From positions 5,766,001 to 5,830,000 of the forward strand of contig NZ_LR134356.1 of the NCBI RefSeq assembly GCF_900637195.1: a stretch of 64,000 bases of DNA. The letters run 5' to 3'. Of this stretch, positions 1-7,372 are shown piece after piece (position 1 is the stretch's first letter; the number at the start of each line of letters is the position of its first letter). The stretch is from Mycolicibacterium aurum (GTDB lineage: Bacteria; Actinomycetota; Actinomycetes; Mycobacteriales; Mycobacteriaceae). Position numbers and translations under genes: made by a program. Below the pieces are notes generated by a model. The model was given only the letters and a program-made list of their open reading frames with translations, did not search any database and was not told the origin of the DNA.

Positions 1-675
1 GTCGTCGGCCGACCCGCCCTGGGACAGTGCCACCATCAGCACGCCGGAGAACGCTGCGCCGGCCTGCGTGGGATCGCCGTTGAGTGCCACCTTGCCCTGG
101 TATTCGGGCTTGAGCAGATCGTTGACGTTCGTCACCGCTGGAACCTTGGACGAGTCGAAGCCGATCGACATGTAGCCGCCGTAGTCGTTGACCCAGGTGC
201 CGTCGGCATCCTTGAAGGCCGCGGGGATGTCGTCGAACGTCTCGACCTTGTACGGCGCGAACATCGACGTGTTGGCCAGCGCCACGGACTGCCCGAGGTC
301 GAAGACGTCGGGGGCGGTGCTGCGGCCCTTCTGCTGAGTGGCGGCGTTGATCTCGTCCTGGCTGGATGCATCCGGCTGCGCCGAGTTGACCTTGATGCCG
401 TACTTGTCGGAGAACGCCGTGATGATCGCGCCGTAGTTGGCCCAATCCGGGGGCAGTGCAATGACATTCAGCTCGCCCTCGGCCTTGGCCGCCTCGACGA
501 GGCCCTCCAGGCCACCGAAGTCCTGCGCCGAGGTGGCCTCCGCCGCGTTCACGCCCGATTCGGTCTCGCCGCCCGAGCTCTTCTGTTCGGGGGGCGCGCA
601 GGCCACGGCGGACGCGACCAGCAGTGCGGTCGTCGCCGCGGTCAGAGCTCGGGACAGTGTCATTACCGACGTCAT
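1..675 (-). CDS. ABC transporter substrate-binding lipoprotein (C-terminus cut by window edge)
   Basis: Extracytoplasmic solute-binding protein of an ABC importer, tethered to the outer face of the membrane. The 225 visible codons open with a positively charged/hydrophobic signal ending at Cys26 in a loose lipobox (SAVAC), then a Ser/Glu-rich linker. The mature part resembles the iron/polyamine-type binding proteins: a GLEGLVEAAKAEGELNV opening, a PPDWANYG segment and a TAPDVFDLGQS segment. ATG at 675 is preferred over ATG 663 because GGAAGG lies 6 nt upstream of it. The rest of the gene and any permease or ATPase genes are outside the window, so the substrate cannot be named. Confidence 0.85.
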   Translation of the reverse strand, partial: MTSVMTLSRALTAATTALLVASAVACAPPEQKSSGGETESGVNAAEATSAQDFGGLEGLVEAAKAEGELNVIALPPDWANYGAIITAFSDKYGIKVNSAQPDASSQDEINAATQQKGRSTAPDVFDLGQSVALANTSMFAPYKVETFDDIPAAFKDADGTWVNDYGGYMSIGFDSSKVPAVTNVNDLLKPEYQGKVALNGDPTQAGAAFSGVLMVALSQGGSADD

Positions 676-770
676 TGCCGAACCTTCCGATGAGGAGGAG
701 GCCGTCCGGTAGCCCAACGTTTACCGGATGGCGACTCAGGAGTGAATGAATCCAGCCAGCGGTTGAAACA

Positions 771-776
771 TACCCT
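771..776 (+). promoter_or_regulatory. -10 element TACCCT, predicted leaderless start
   Basis: TACCCT followed by GGCGAC (6 nt) and the ATG at 783. The geometry matches mycobacterial leaderless transcription, where the mRNA begins at the start codon. No Shine-Dalgarno sequence is present. Confidence 0.55.
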
Positions 777-782
777 GGCGAC

Positions 783-1211
783 ATGGCTGTACCGGATAGC
801 TTCGACGCCTTCCTGTCCTTCGTGGCCGCTCCGGTGGCGATGCTGGCCACGGCAGGCGCCGACGGGGTGCCTCACCTGGTTCCGGTCGTGTTCGCGATGC
901 CCGAGCACCGCACGGACATCCTGTACACGGCCGTCGACGCCAAACCCAAGACCACCCAGCGGCTGCGCCGGCTCGCCAACATCGAGCACAACCCCGCGGT
1001 CAGCCTCATGGTCGACCACTACGAGGACGACTGGACGAAACTGTGGTGGGTGCGCGCCGACGGCGCGGCGTCGATCCACCACGACGGCGTCGAGATGGCG
1101 ACCGGGTACGCCCTCCTCCGCGCGAAGTACCCGCAGTACCGGCGCGTCGAGCTCGACGGCCCGGTGGTGACCGTCGAGATACGCCGCTGGTCGTCCTGGC
1201 ATGGGGGTTAA
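783..1211 (+). CDS. PPOX-class F420-dependent oxidoreductase (TIGR03668-like)
   Basis: Small 142-residue split-beta-barrel flavin/deazaflavin enzyme of the pyridoxamine-phosphate-oxidase-like fold. The family in mycobacteria reduces substrates with F420H2 in the cytosol; the substrate of this branch is not known. It shows the family start (FLSFVAAPVAMLATAG followed by GVPHLVPVVF), a central KTTQRLRRLANIEHNP cofactor-binding stretch and the tail PVVTVEIRRWSSW. The length is normal. It stands alone between a divergent lipoprotein gene and the sigma factor gene. M. tuberculosis Rv0121c is the closest family member I know; there it lies near oxcA and fadD7, which here are about 50 kb away. Confidence 0.85.
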   Translation: MAVPDSFDAFLSFVAAPVAMLATAGADGVPHLVPVVFAMPEHRTDILYTAVDAKPKTTQRLRRLANIEHNPAVSLMVDHYEDDWTKLWWVRADGAASIHHDGVEMATGYALLRAKYPQYRRVELDGPVVTVEIRRWSSWHGG

Positions 1212-1330
1212 CCGGTAGTCGGCGCTGCGGTTCTCCGGAATGCATCTGGGGGCCAGCCGGGCAGACTCACCGGCCCGCCCGGGGCGACAGTTGAAGCACC
1301 TCGCCGCCCCCCCTTCTGCAGGAGCCACTC

Positions 1331-1933
1331 ATGATCACCGACCCCGATGACGACCAGCTCACCGACCGCTTCGAACGCGACGCCATCCCCCTGATCGCCG
1401 AGTTGTACCGCCACGCCTTCAAACTGACCCGCGACCACGCCGACGCCGAGGATCTGCTGCAGGAGACCGCCGCCAAGGCGTACGCGGCGTTCGGTAGCTT
1501 CCGCGTGGGCACCAACCTGGCCGGCTGGCTGTACCGGATCATGCTCAACACCCACATCAGCGCCTACCGCAAGCAGCAGCACCGTCCCGCGTTGCAGTTC
1601 ACCGACCAGTTCAGCGACGGACAGCTGCTGGCCCACAGCCGCCGCTCCAGCGGCGCGGGGATCACCGGGACCGCTGGCGCCGCCGAAGACATCGCGCTCG
1701 CCGGGACCAGCGACCCGGCGATCGTGTCCGCGATGCGCGCCCTTCCGGAGAAGTACCGGACCGCGGTGTATTACGCCGATATCGAGGGCCGCAAGTTCAA
1801 GGAGATCGCCGCGCTGACCAACGTCCCGATCGGCACGGTGATGTCCCGGCTGCACCGGGGCCGCAAGCAGCTGCGCAGCGTGCTGACCGACGTGGCCAAG
1901 GACCGGGGCTACTTGCTCCCCGAGGCGGCGTGA
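1331..1933 (+). CDS. ECF RNA polymerase sigma factor, SigH/SigR-like
   Basis: Alternative sigma factor of 200 residues closely resembling SigH of mycobacteria (ECF12, the thiol-oxidative/heat stress group). Region 2 (about residues 13-90) has FERDAIPLIAELYRHAFKLT, DAEDLLQETAAKAYAAFGSF and NLAGWLYRIMLN; region 4 (about 135-190) has ALPEKYRTAVYYADIEG and the helix-turn-helix IGTVMSRLHRGRKQLR. AGGAG lies 6 nt before ATG 1331. Known SigH genes are followed by rshA, encoding a zinc anti-sigma factor with an HxxxCxxC motif. Here the next gene is a convergent transporter that overlaps the last 25 bp, and no such anti-sigma gene is seen nearby. It is probably a second SigH paralogue, controlled from elsewhere or in another way. 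Confidence 0.9.
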   Translation: MITDPDDDQLTDRFERDAIPLIAELYRHAFKLTRDHADAEDLLQETAAKAYAAFGSFRVGTNLAGWLYRIMLNTHISAYRKQQHRPALQFTDQFSDGQLLAHSRRSSGAGITGTAGAAEDIALAGTSDPAIVSAMRALPEKYRTAVYYADIEGRKFKEIAALTNVPIGTVMSRLHRGRKQLRSVLTDVAKDRGYLLPEAA

Positions 1934-2832
1934 GCTGATTCGGCCGCGCTGAGTTGCTCCTCGTAGGCGCCCTCGTCACGCCCCAGCGCGATCGTTCCCG
2001 CCGCCATCGCCAGCGTCGAGATCCCGATCGCGACCGCGTCCCAGGTCCCCACGTTGAGGTGTTCGCCGAGCACCACCGCCCCGAGAACCACGGCCACTAT
2101 CGGTTCGAGCACGAGCATGGTCGGCACCGAGGTCTGCAACGAGCCGGCGTGGAACGACGACTGCTGCAAGAGCATGGCCACCACGCCCAGGAGCGCGAGC
2201 AGGTAGAGCACCGGTGTGGCCAGCACGGCGCCGAGGCCCTCGTGGGTCAGCACGTGCATGACGAGTTTGGTCAGCACCGCCACCACGCCGAACAGGACGC
2301 CGACCGCGACGGCCAGCAGGACCGCGCGGATCCACCCCACGATCCGGGTCGCGACGATCACGCACGCCGCCACCGCGGCGGTGCACACCACCGCCACCAC
2401 CGCGGAGGTGGACAGCGACGCCTCGTAATCGCCCGGACTCGCCTTGGCGAGGAGGACGAACACGGCGAGCGCGACCGTGAGGAGCACGGCCCAGCCCCAC
2501 TCGGCGCGCGTCACCCGCCGGTGCGCCAGCCGGGCACTGAGCGGCAGCGCGAACAGCAGCGCCGACACCAGGATGGGTTGCACCAGTAGCAACGACCCGT
2601 TGGCCAGCGCCAGTGCCTGGAACACGAACCCGGCGATCGCGGACGCGGTACCCGCCCACCACAACGGCCTGCGCACCAGGGTCGTGAACATCACCGGGCT
2701 GACCCCGAGTTCGGCGGGTACGTCGAGTGTCGCCCGCTGCCGCACCACGATGCCGACGGCGAGGAAGACCGCGGCAAGGAACGCCAGCAGCACGGTAAGA
2801 CCATGGCCGATCACCCGACAAGGACAGCACAC
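1909..2832 (-). CDS. DMT-superfamily (EamA-like) membrane transporter
   Basis: Integral membrane protein of about 307 residues with nine or ten hydrophobic segments in two halves, the pattern of drug/metabolite transporters. Visible segments include LTVLLAFLAAVFLAVGIVV near the N-terminus and the conserved late block SVPTMLVLEPIVAVVLGAVV followed by GEHL, typical of EamA repeats. The substrate is unknown. The start is uncertain: GTG 2832 has a GAGG about 9 nt upstream, while GTG 2814 would drop an odd Cys-rich leader. The 3' end overlaps the sigma factor gene tail to tail by 25 bp. Confidence 0.75.
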   Translation of the reverse strand: MCCPCRVIGHGLTVLLAFLAAVFLAVGIVVRQRATLDVPAELGVSPVMFTTLVRRPLWWAGTASAIAGFVFQALALANGSLLLVQPILVSALLFALPLSARLAHRRVTRAEWGWAVLLTVALAVFVLLAKASPGDYEASLSTSAVVAVVCTAAVAACVIVATRIVGWIRAVLLAVAVGVLFGVVAVLTKLVMHVLTHEGLGAVLATPVLYLLALLGVVAMLLQQSSFHAGSLQTSVPTMLVLEPIVAVVLGAVVLGEHLNVGTWDAVAIGISTLAMAAGTIALGRDEGAYEEQLSAAESAHAASGSK

Positions 2833-2874
2833 ATCGCGGTGCCTCGCCCAGTCCGGCCGGTCAGCGCGGCAGGC

Positions 2875-3150
2875 TCACTGCCCGACGACGCGCAGATGCG
2901 GGGGCGAGGTGGGCTGCGGAGCGCTCGTCGGCGCGATCTTGTCGTTGACCCGGGCCACCGCCGAGTCCACCCGGTGCACGGCACGGTCACACAGGCCACT
3001 CACCCGGTCCCCCGCGGCGTCCACGTCGTCGGCGGCGCTGCGCAGGTAGGCGCGGACGTTGACCCGGAGCCGTTCGCCCGCGATGCGCAACCTGCGACGG
3101 AGCCGGTCGTCGATCTCGACGCTGACGTAGGGCAACACCTGAAGCTTCAT
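2875..3150 (-). CDS. Small conserved hypothetical protein (91 aa)
   Basis: I do not recognise the family. The 91-residue product starts MKLQVLPYVSVEIDDRLRRR and continues with a basic, helical-looking stretch rich in Arg, Ala and Asp (SAADDVDAAGDRV), then a Pro/Ser-rich tail. It has no signal peptide or membrane segment. ATG 3150 was chosen because AGAGGGGGA precedes it by 7 nt; an upstream in-frame start would run into the MFS gene. It lies 37 nt downstream of the MFS gene and 42 nt upstream of the DMT gene, all on one strand, so the three may be cotranscribed. Confidence 0.65.
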   Translation of the reverse strand: MKLQVLPYVSVEIDDRLRRRLRIAGERLRVNVRAYLRSAADDVDAAGDRVSGLCDRAVHRVDSAVARVNDKIAPTSAPQPTSPPHLRVVGQ

Positions 3151-3187
3151 GTGCGCGTCCCCCTCTTCGTGGATGCCTGCGCCCAGC

Positions 3188-4486
3188 CTAGCGGGGAGCC
3201 CGCGCAACCTGCACCAGTGCGCGCCCCGCGGTCTCCTTCACGGTCAGGACCGTGACCAGCGAGATGACGGCCGCCCCCATCAGGTAGAAGGCGGGCGCGA
3301 TCGGGTTGCCGGTGCCGGCGGTCAGCCAGGTGACGACGTAGGGCGTGGTGCCGCCGAAGAGCGCGACGCACACGTTGTAGCCGACGGAGAACCCGCTGAA
3401 CCGGACCCGGGTGGCGAAGAGCTCCACCCCGGCCGACACCGCGGACGAGATGTACACCGACGCGATCGCGGCGAGCACGCAGTGCGCGATGACGGCCGCG
3501 GTCAGCGACCCGGAGTTCAGCAGCACGAACAGTGGGTAGCCGAGCACCGCGAACGCCGCCGCGCCGCCGACGAGCAGCGGCCGTCGGCCGACCCGGTCCG
3601 ACAGTGCGGCCATGGGCAGGATCAGGATCAGCGCCACCAGGCAGGCCAGCGTGACGGACACGAACGCGTCCGACTTCGTGAACTTCAGCGTCTTGATGAA
3701 ATATGTTGGCAGGAAGGTGAATACGACGTAGTAGCCGATGTTGAACACGACGAAGAGGCCGATCACCTGCAGAATCTGCCGCCAGGACGTGGTGACGGCT
3801 TCCCGCAGGGGTGAGTCGGCGGTCTCGTCGGCCTCGTCCAGTTCGGCGAAATGCGGGGTGTCGCCGAGCCGGAGCCTGATGTAGAGGCCCACCAGACCGA
3901 GCGGCCCGGCGATCAGGAACGGGATCCGCCAGCCGTAGCTGTCCATCGCCTCCGTGGACAGCACAGCCTGCAGCACGGTGACCGTCACCGAGCCGAGCAG
4001 AAAGCCGAGGACACCGGACCACGCCATGAACGTGACGGTCAGGCCCCTGCGCGCATCACCGGCGAACTCCGCCAGGTACACCGCGCCGCCGCCGTACTCG
4101 CCGCCCGCCGAAAAGCCCTGCAGGCACCGGAAGAGCAGCAGCAACAGCGGGGCGCCCAGGCCGATCGCGTCGTAGGTGGGCAACAGACCGATGCACAGCG
4201 TGGCTGCCGACATCAGCAGGATCACGATCGCCAGCACCTTCTGCCTGCCGATGCGGTCGCCGAGCGGCCCGAACACGATGCCGCCGAGTGGGCGCATGAA
4301 GAACGCCGCGGCGAAGATGGCGAACGTGTTGAGTAGGGCGGCGGTCTCGTTGCCCGACGGGAAGAAGTGGGCGGCGATGAACGTCGCGAGGAAGCCGTAG
4401 ATGGCGAAGTCGAACCACTCGACCGCGTTGCCGATCGACGCCCCGGTCACCACCCGGCGAATGTCGGATTCCTGCCCCGTGTGCAT
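3188..4486 (-). CDS. MFS transporter, metabolite:H+ symporter (MHS) type
   Basis: Twelve-segment proton-coupled symporter of 432 residues in the inner membrane, from the branch that includes ProP, KgtP and ShiA. Hallmarks are ASIGNAVEWFDFAIYGFLA in the first segment, the FMRPLGGIVFGPLGDRIGR signature between segments 2 and 3, and LLLFRCLQGFSAGGEYGGG in segment 4. Substrates of this branch are organic acids, osmolytes or shikimate-like compounds; the sequence does not decide which. GGGAG lies 6 nt before ATG 4486. Upstream are a direct repeat and an inverted repeat that may be regulatory. Confidence 0.88.
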   Translation of the reverse strand: MHTGQESDIRRVVTGASIGNAVEWFDFAIYGFLATFIAAHFFPSGNETAALLNTFAIFAAAFFMRPLGGIVFGPLGDRIGRQKVLAIVILLMSAATLCIGLLPTYDAIGLGAPLLLLLFRCLQGFSAGGEYGGGAVYLAEFAGDARRGLTVTFMAWSGVLGFLLGSVTVTVLQAVLSTEAMDSYGWRIPFLIAGPLGLVGLYIRLRLGDTPHFAELDEADETADSPLREAVTTSWRQILQVIGLFVVFNIGYYVVFTFLPTYFIKTLKFTKSDAFVSVTLACLVALILILPMAALSDRVGRRPLLVGGAAAFAVLGYPLFVLLNSGSLTAAVIAHCVLAAIASVYISSAVSAGVELFATRVRFSGFSVGYNVCVALFGGTTPYVVTWLTAGTGNPIAPAFYLMGAAVISLVTVLTVKETAGRALVQVARAPR

Positions 4487-4502
4487 GTCGAACTCCCGAA
4501 AT

Positions 4503-4548
4503 TAAGCGTGGCGCTGAGCATTTCGCTTATCGCGCGACGGTTATCGCG
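4503..4548. promoter_or_regulatory. Inverted and direct repeats upstream of the MHS transporter
   Basis: TAAGCG (4503-4508) and CGCTTA (4524-4529) form a 6-bp inverted repeat with arms about two helical turns apart. TTATCGCG occurs twice in direct orientation (4527-4534 and 4541-4548), 14 bp apart. This is a candidate regulator-binding region in the promoter of the minus-strand transporter gene. Confidence 0.3.
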
Positions 4549-4581
4549 GCGCTGTGGGCAACATAGCGCGCGGCAGCCGGG

Positions 4582-5403
4582 TCAGGTGCGCAGGCCCCGC
4601 TTCGCGGTCTTGAGCTGCTCGGCTGCCTCCTTGGCCGCCTTCTTTCCCGCGGTGTAGGCGTCGTCGGCGGCTGTGAATGCCTGCTCGGCGGCGGCCATGG
4701 CCTGCTCGGCGGCGGCCAGCCGGCGCTGTGCGTCCTGGCGCCTGAGCCGGGCGGTGGACAGATCGGACTGCAGCTCACCGAGGGCCCGGTCCGCATCCGC
4801 CTTGGCCCGTTCGGCAGCCGCGACGGCGGCGCGGGCCTTCTGATCCTGCCGGTCTGTCGCGGGGGGCCGCGCAGGCGGTTCCGGCTTGGGCGCGGCCGCC
4901 TTCTTCTTGGCAGCGGTGGAAACCGATGCGGTGAACACGAATTCACCGAATCCGGACCATTGCTCGGCCTTGGTGAGCCGGCCGAGGCGCCCGGCGACGT
5001 CGGGGTCGGCGATCGCGGCCTGCAGCGTGGCGGTGACGTCGTCGCGCAGCGCGGCCGACGGCGATCGGATCCCCGCCTGTTTCATGGCGGTACGGGTGAG
5101 ATCGTCGACGACCTTGCGCTGCTCGGCGGTCAGCGCCCTGATGGCCTCGCCGTCCATCGCCCCGTGGGCCTCACGCAGCCGGGACCCCAGATCCGACAGC
5201 GTGTCCTTGGCCGACCCGCCCAGTGTCAGGGCATTGACCACCCACGCCGCCGCGGTCGGCTTGCGGGCGCCGCCGATGCGCGCGGCCGCGTCGCGGTCCC
5301 CCGCATCCTTGGCCGCGGCGGTGAGCTCACCGCGCACCGCGGTGAAGTCCTCGGGCTTGGCAGCGTAGAGCCGGTCCAGCGCCTCCTCCACCGCAAACCC
5401 CAT
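4582..5403 (-). CDS. Conserved hypothetical protein with C-terminal Ala/Lys/Glu coiled coil
   Basis: A 273-residue soluble protein of a type often found in actinobacteria, function unknown. The N-terminal part (1-160) has LDRLYAAKPEDFTAVRGEL, a GDRDAAARIGGARKPTAAAW segment and AEQWSGFGEFVF. It is followed by a Pro/Lys linker and about 100 residues of Ala/Glu/Lys/Arg heptads (190-270) that should form a long coiled coil with a basic end. No signal peptide or membrane segment is seen. ATG 5403 lies in the palindrome CATG whose other strand gives the kup ATG. A TAGAAC sits 7 nt upstream, a weak leaderless-type -10 element. Confidence 0.7.
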   Translation of the reverse strand: MGFAVEEALDRLYAAKPEDFTAVRGELTAAAKDAGDRDAAARIGGARKPTAAAWVVNALTLGGSAKDTLSDLGSRLREAHGAMDGEAIRALTAEQRKVVDDLTRTAMKQAGIRSPSAALRDDVTATLQAAIADPDVAGRLGRLTKAEQWSGFGEFVFTASVSTAAKKKAAAPKPEPPARPPATDRQDQKARAAVAAAERAKADADRALGELQSDLSTARLRRQDAQRRLAAAEQAMAAAEQAFTAADDAYTAGKKAAKEAAEQLKTAKRGLRT

Positions 5404-7372
5404 GACGTCAGTTCTAACGCGAAATCCTGGTCGCGTCAGCGAGAATGACCGCATAGACGACAGCCCAGGCACCAGACGCACACACCTGCTGCGACCCGCG
5501 ATCGTGGTCGGCGCACTCGGGGTGGTCTTCGGCGACATCGGAACCAGCCCGATCTACACGCTGGCGACCGTGTTCGACCCCCACGATGCGCACCCGGTGC
5601 CCGTGTCGCCGAACAACGTGTACGGGGTGGTGTCGCTGATCTTCTGGTCGGTGATGACGATCGTGACGCTGACCTACGTCACACTGGTGATGCGCGCCGA
5701 CAACCACGGCGAGGGCGGGATCATGGCGCTCATCACGCTGGTCAGGAGGTGGTCCGCCCCGAAAACCCGGCACACCTCGATGATCCTCGCGGCGCTCGGG
5801 GTGTTTGGCGCCGCGCTGTTCTTCGGCGACAGCATGATCACGCCCGCGATCTCGGTGCTGTCCGCGGTCGAGGGGCTGGAGATTGTCGACCCGGACTTCA
5901 AGGACTTCGTCGTGCCCGTGACGGCGGCGATCATCGTCGCACTGTTCGCCGTCCAACGCCGCGGCACCGCCGTGGTCGGCCGGTTCTTCGGGCCGGTGAT
6001 GATCCTGTGGTTCCTCTCGATCGGCGCCCTCGGCGTCGGGGGCATCGCCCGCGAGCCGGAGATCCTGCGCGCCCTGTCACCCACCTACGCCCTCGGTTTC
6101 CTGGCCGGGCACTTCCACATCGCCTTCTTCGCCCTGGCCGCGGTGGTCCTGGCGGTCACTGGCGCCGAGGCCCTCTACGCCGACATGGGCCACTTCGGAC
6201 GCAAGGCGATCACACTGGGCTGGCTCGGCCTGGTGCTTCCCGCATGCACGGTGAACTACTTCGGCCAGGGCGCCCTGGTGCTCAGCGACGAATCCGCCGT
6301 CCGCGCACCGTTTTTCCTGCTCATGCCGGAGTGGTCGCGCATCCCGCTGATCCTGCTGGCCACCGCGGCGACGGTGATCGCATCGCAGGCCGTGATCACC
6401 GGCGCATTCTCGGTGGCCTCGCAGGCAGCACAGCTCGGCTATCTGCCCCGGCTGCGCGTCCAGCACACCTCGGCGTCGACGATCGGGCAGGTTTACGTCC
6501 CCTGGATCAACGGTGTCCTGCTGGTGGCGGTGTTGATCCTGGTGTTCGCCTTCCGTAGTTCGTCGGCGCTGGCCTACGCATTCGGCATGGCGGTGACGGG
6601 CACGATCACCATCACCACCCTGCTCTTCCTGTATCTGGCGCGCACCAGGGCCGGGGCGCCGCTGTGGCTGGTGGTCATCGGCGGCGGTGCGTTGCTGTTC
6701 GTGGACCTGATGTTCTTCGCCGCCAACATGACCAAGCTCGTGCACGGTGCGTGGCTGCCGTTGCTGATCGCGGTCTGTGCCTTCACCGTGATGACCACGT
6801 GGCAGCGCGGACGCGCGATCGTCACCCGGGCGCGGCGGCGGGCCGAGGGCCCGATGCGGGAGTTCATCGACTCGCTGAGCACCCGGGAGCCGCCGTTGAT
6901 CCGGCTACCGGGAACGGCCGTGTTCCTCAACAGGGGCGACGACACCGCGCCGCTGTCGATGCGAGCCAACGTCGAGCACAACCACGTGCTGGCCGAGCAC
7001 GTGGTGATCGTCTCGCTGAACACCGAGCCTGTCCCGCGGGTGCCGGACGCCGAGCGCGTCACCGTCGACGAGCTCGGCTCCGCACACGACGGCATCGTGC
7101 ACGTGCTCGCCCATTTCGGCTACATGGACCGCGTGGACGTACCCCGCGCGCTGAGCCTGCTCGATCCGTCGCAGACCGAGGGCCCGCTGGATCTGGACCG
7201 GGCCACCTACTTCCTGTCCAAACTTGAGCTGTGCCAGGGCGATGCACCGACGATGGCGCCGTGGCGCAAGCGCCTGTTCATCGCGACGTCCTACATCACC
7301 GCCGATGCGGCGGCGTCCTTCGGTCTGCCGCTGGACCGGACGGTGATCATCGGGTCACGACTGCAGGTCTGA
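5402..7372 (+). CDS. kup: Kup-family low-affinity potassium transporter
   Basis: Potassium-proton symporter of 656 residues in the inner membrane. The diagnostic GALGVVFGDIGTSPIYTL is at residues 37-54, with Asp45 in the family motif. Roughly twelve hydrophobic segments follow to about residue 460, including ILAALGVFGAALFFGDSMIT and FGPVMILWFLSIGALG. The remaining 190 residues form the cytoplasmic domain, which opens with RLPGTAVFLNRGDDTAP. The full length matches the family. The start is divergent from, and overlaps, that of the coiled-coil gene. No Shine-Dalgarno is visible before ATG 5402, so the first residues are less sure. The last 18 bp overlap the convergent GH65 gene. Confidence 0.93.
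   Translation: MTSVLTRNPGRVSENDRIDDSPGTRRTHLLRPAIVVGALGVVFGDIGTSPIYTLATVFDPHDAHPVPVSPNNVYGVVSLIFWSVMTIVTLTYVTLVMRADNHGEGGIMALITLVRRWSAPKTRHTSMILAALGVFGAALFFGDSMITPAISVLSAVEGLEIVDPDFKDFVVPVTAAIIVALFAVQRRGTAVVGRFFGPVMILWFLSIGALGVGGIAREPEILRALSPTYALGFLAGHFHIAFFALAAVVLAVTGAEALYADMGHFGRKAITLGWLGLVLPACTVNYFGQGALVLSDESAVRAPFFLLMPEWSRIPLILLATAATVIASQAVITGAFSVASQAAQLGYLPRLRVQHTSASTIGQVYVPWINGVLLVAVLILVFAFRSSSALAYAFGMAVTGTITITTLLFLYLARTRAGAPLWLVVIGGGALLFVDLMFFAANMTKLVHGAWLPLLIAVCAFTVMTTWQRGRAIVTRARRRAEGPMREFIDSLSTREPPLIRLPGTAVFLNRGDDTAPLSMRANVEHNHVLAEHVVIVSLNTEPVPRVPDAERVTVDELGSAHDGIVHVLAHFGYMDRVDVPRALSLLDPSQTEGPLDLDRATYFLSKLELCQGDAPTMAPWRKRLFIATSYITADAAASFGLPLDRTVIIGSRLQV

Noticed and set aside
1212..1330. 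SigH-type autoregulatory promoter (GGAAT then GTT)
   Set aside because: GGAATG is present near 1235, but no GTT follows at the expected spacing.
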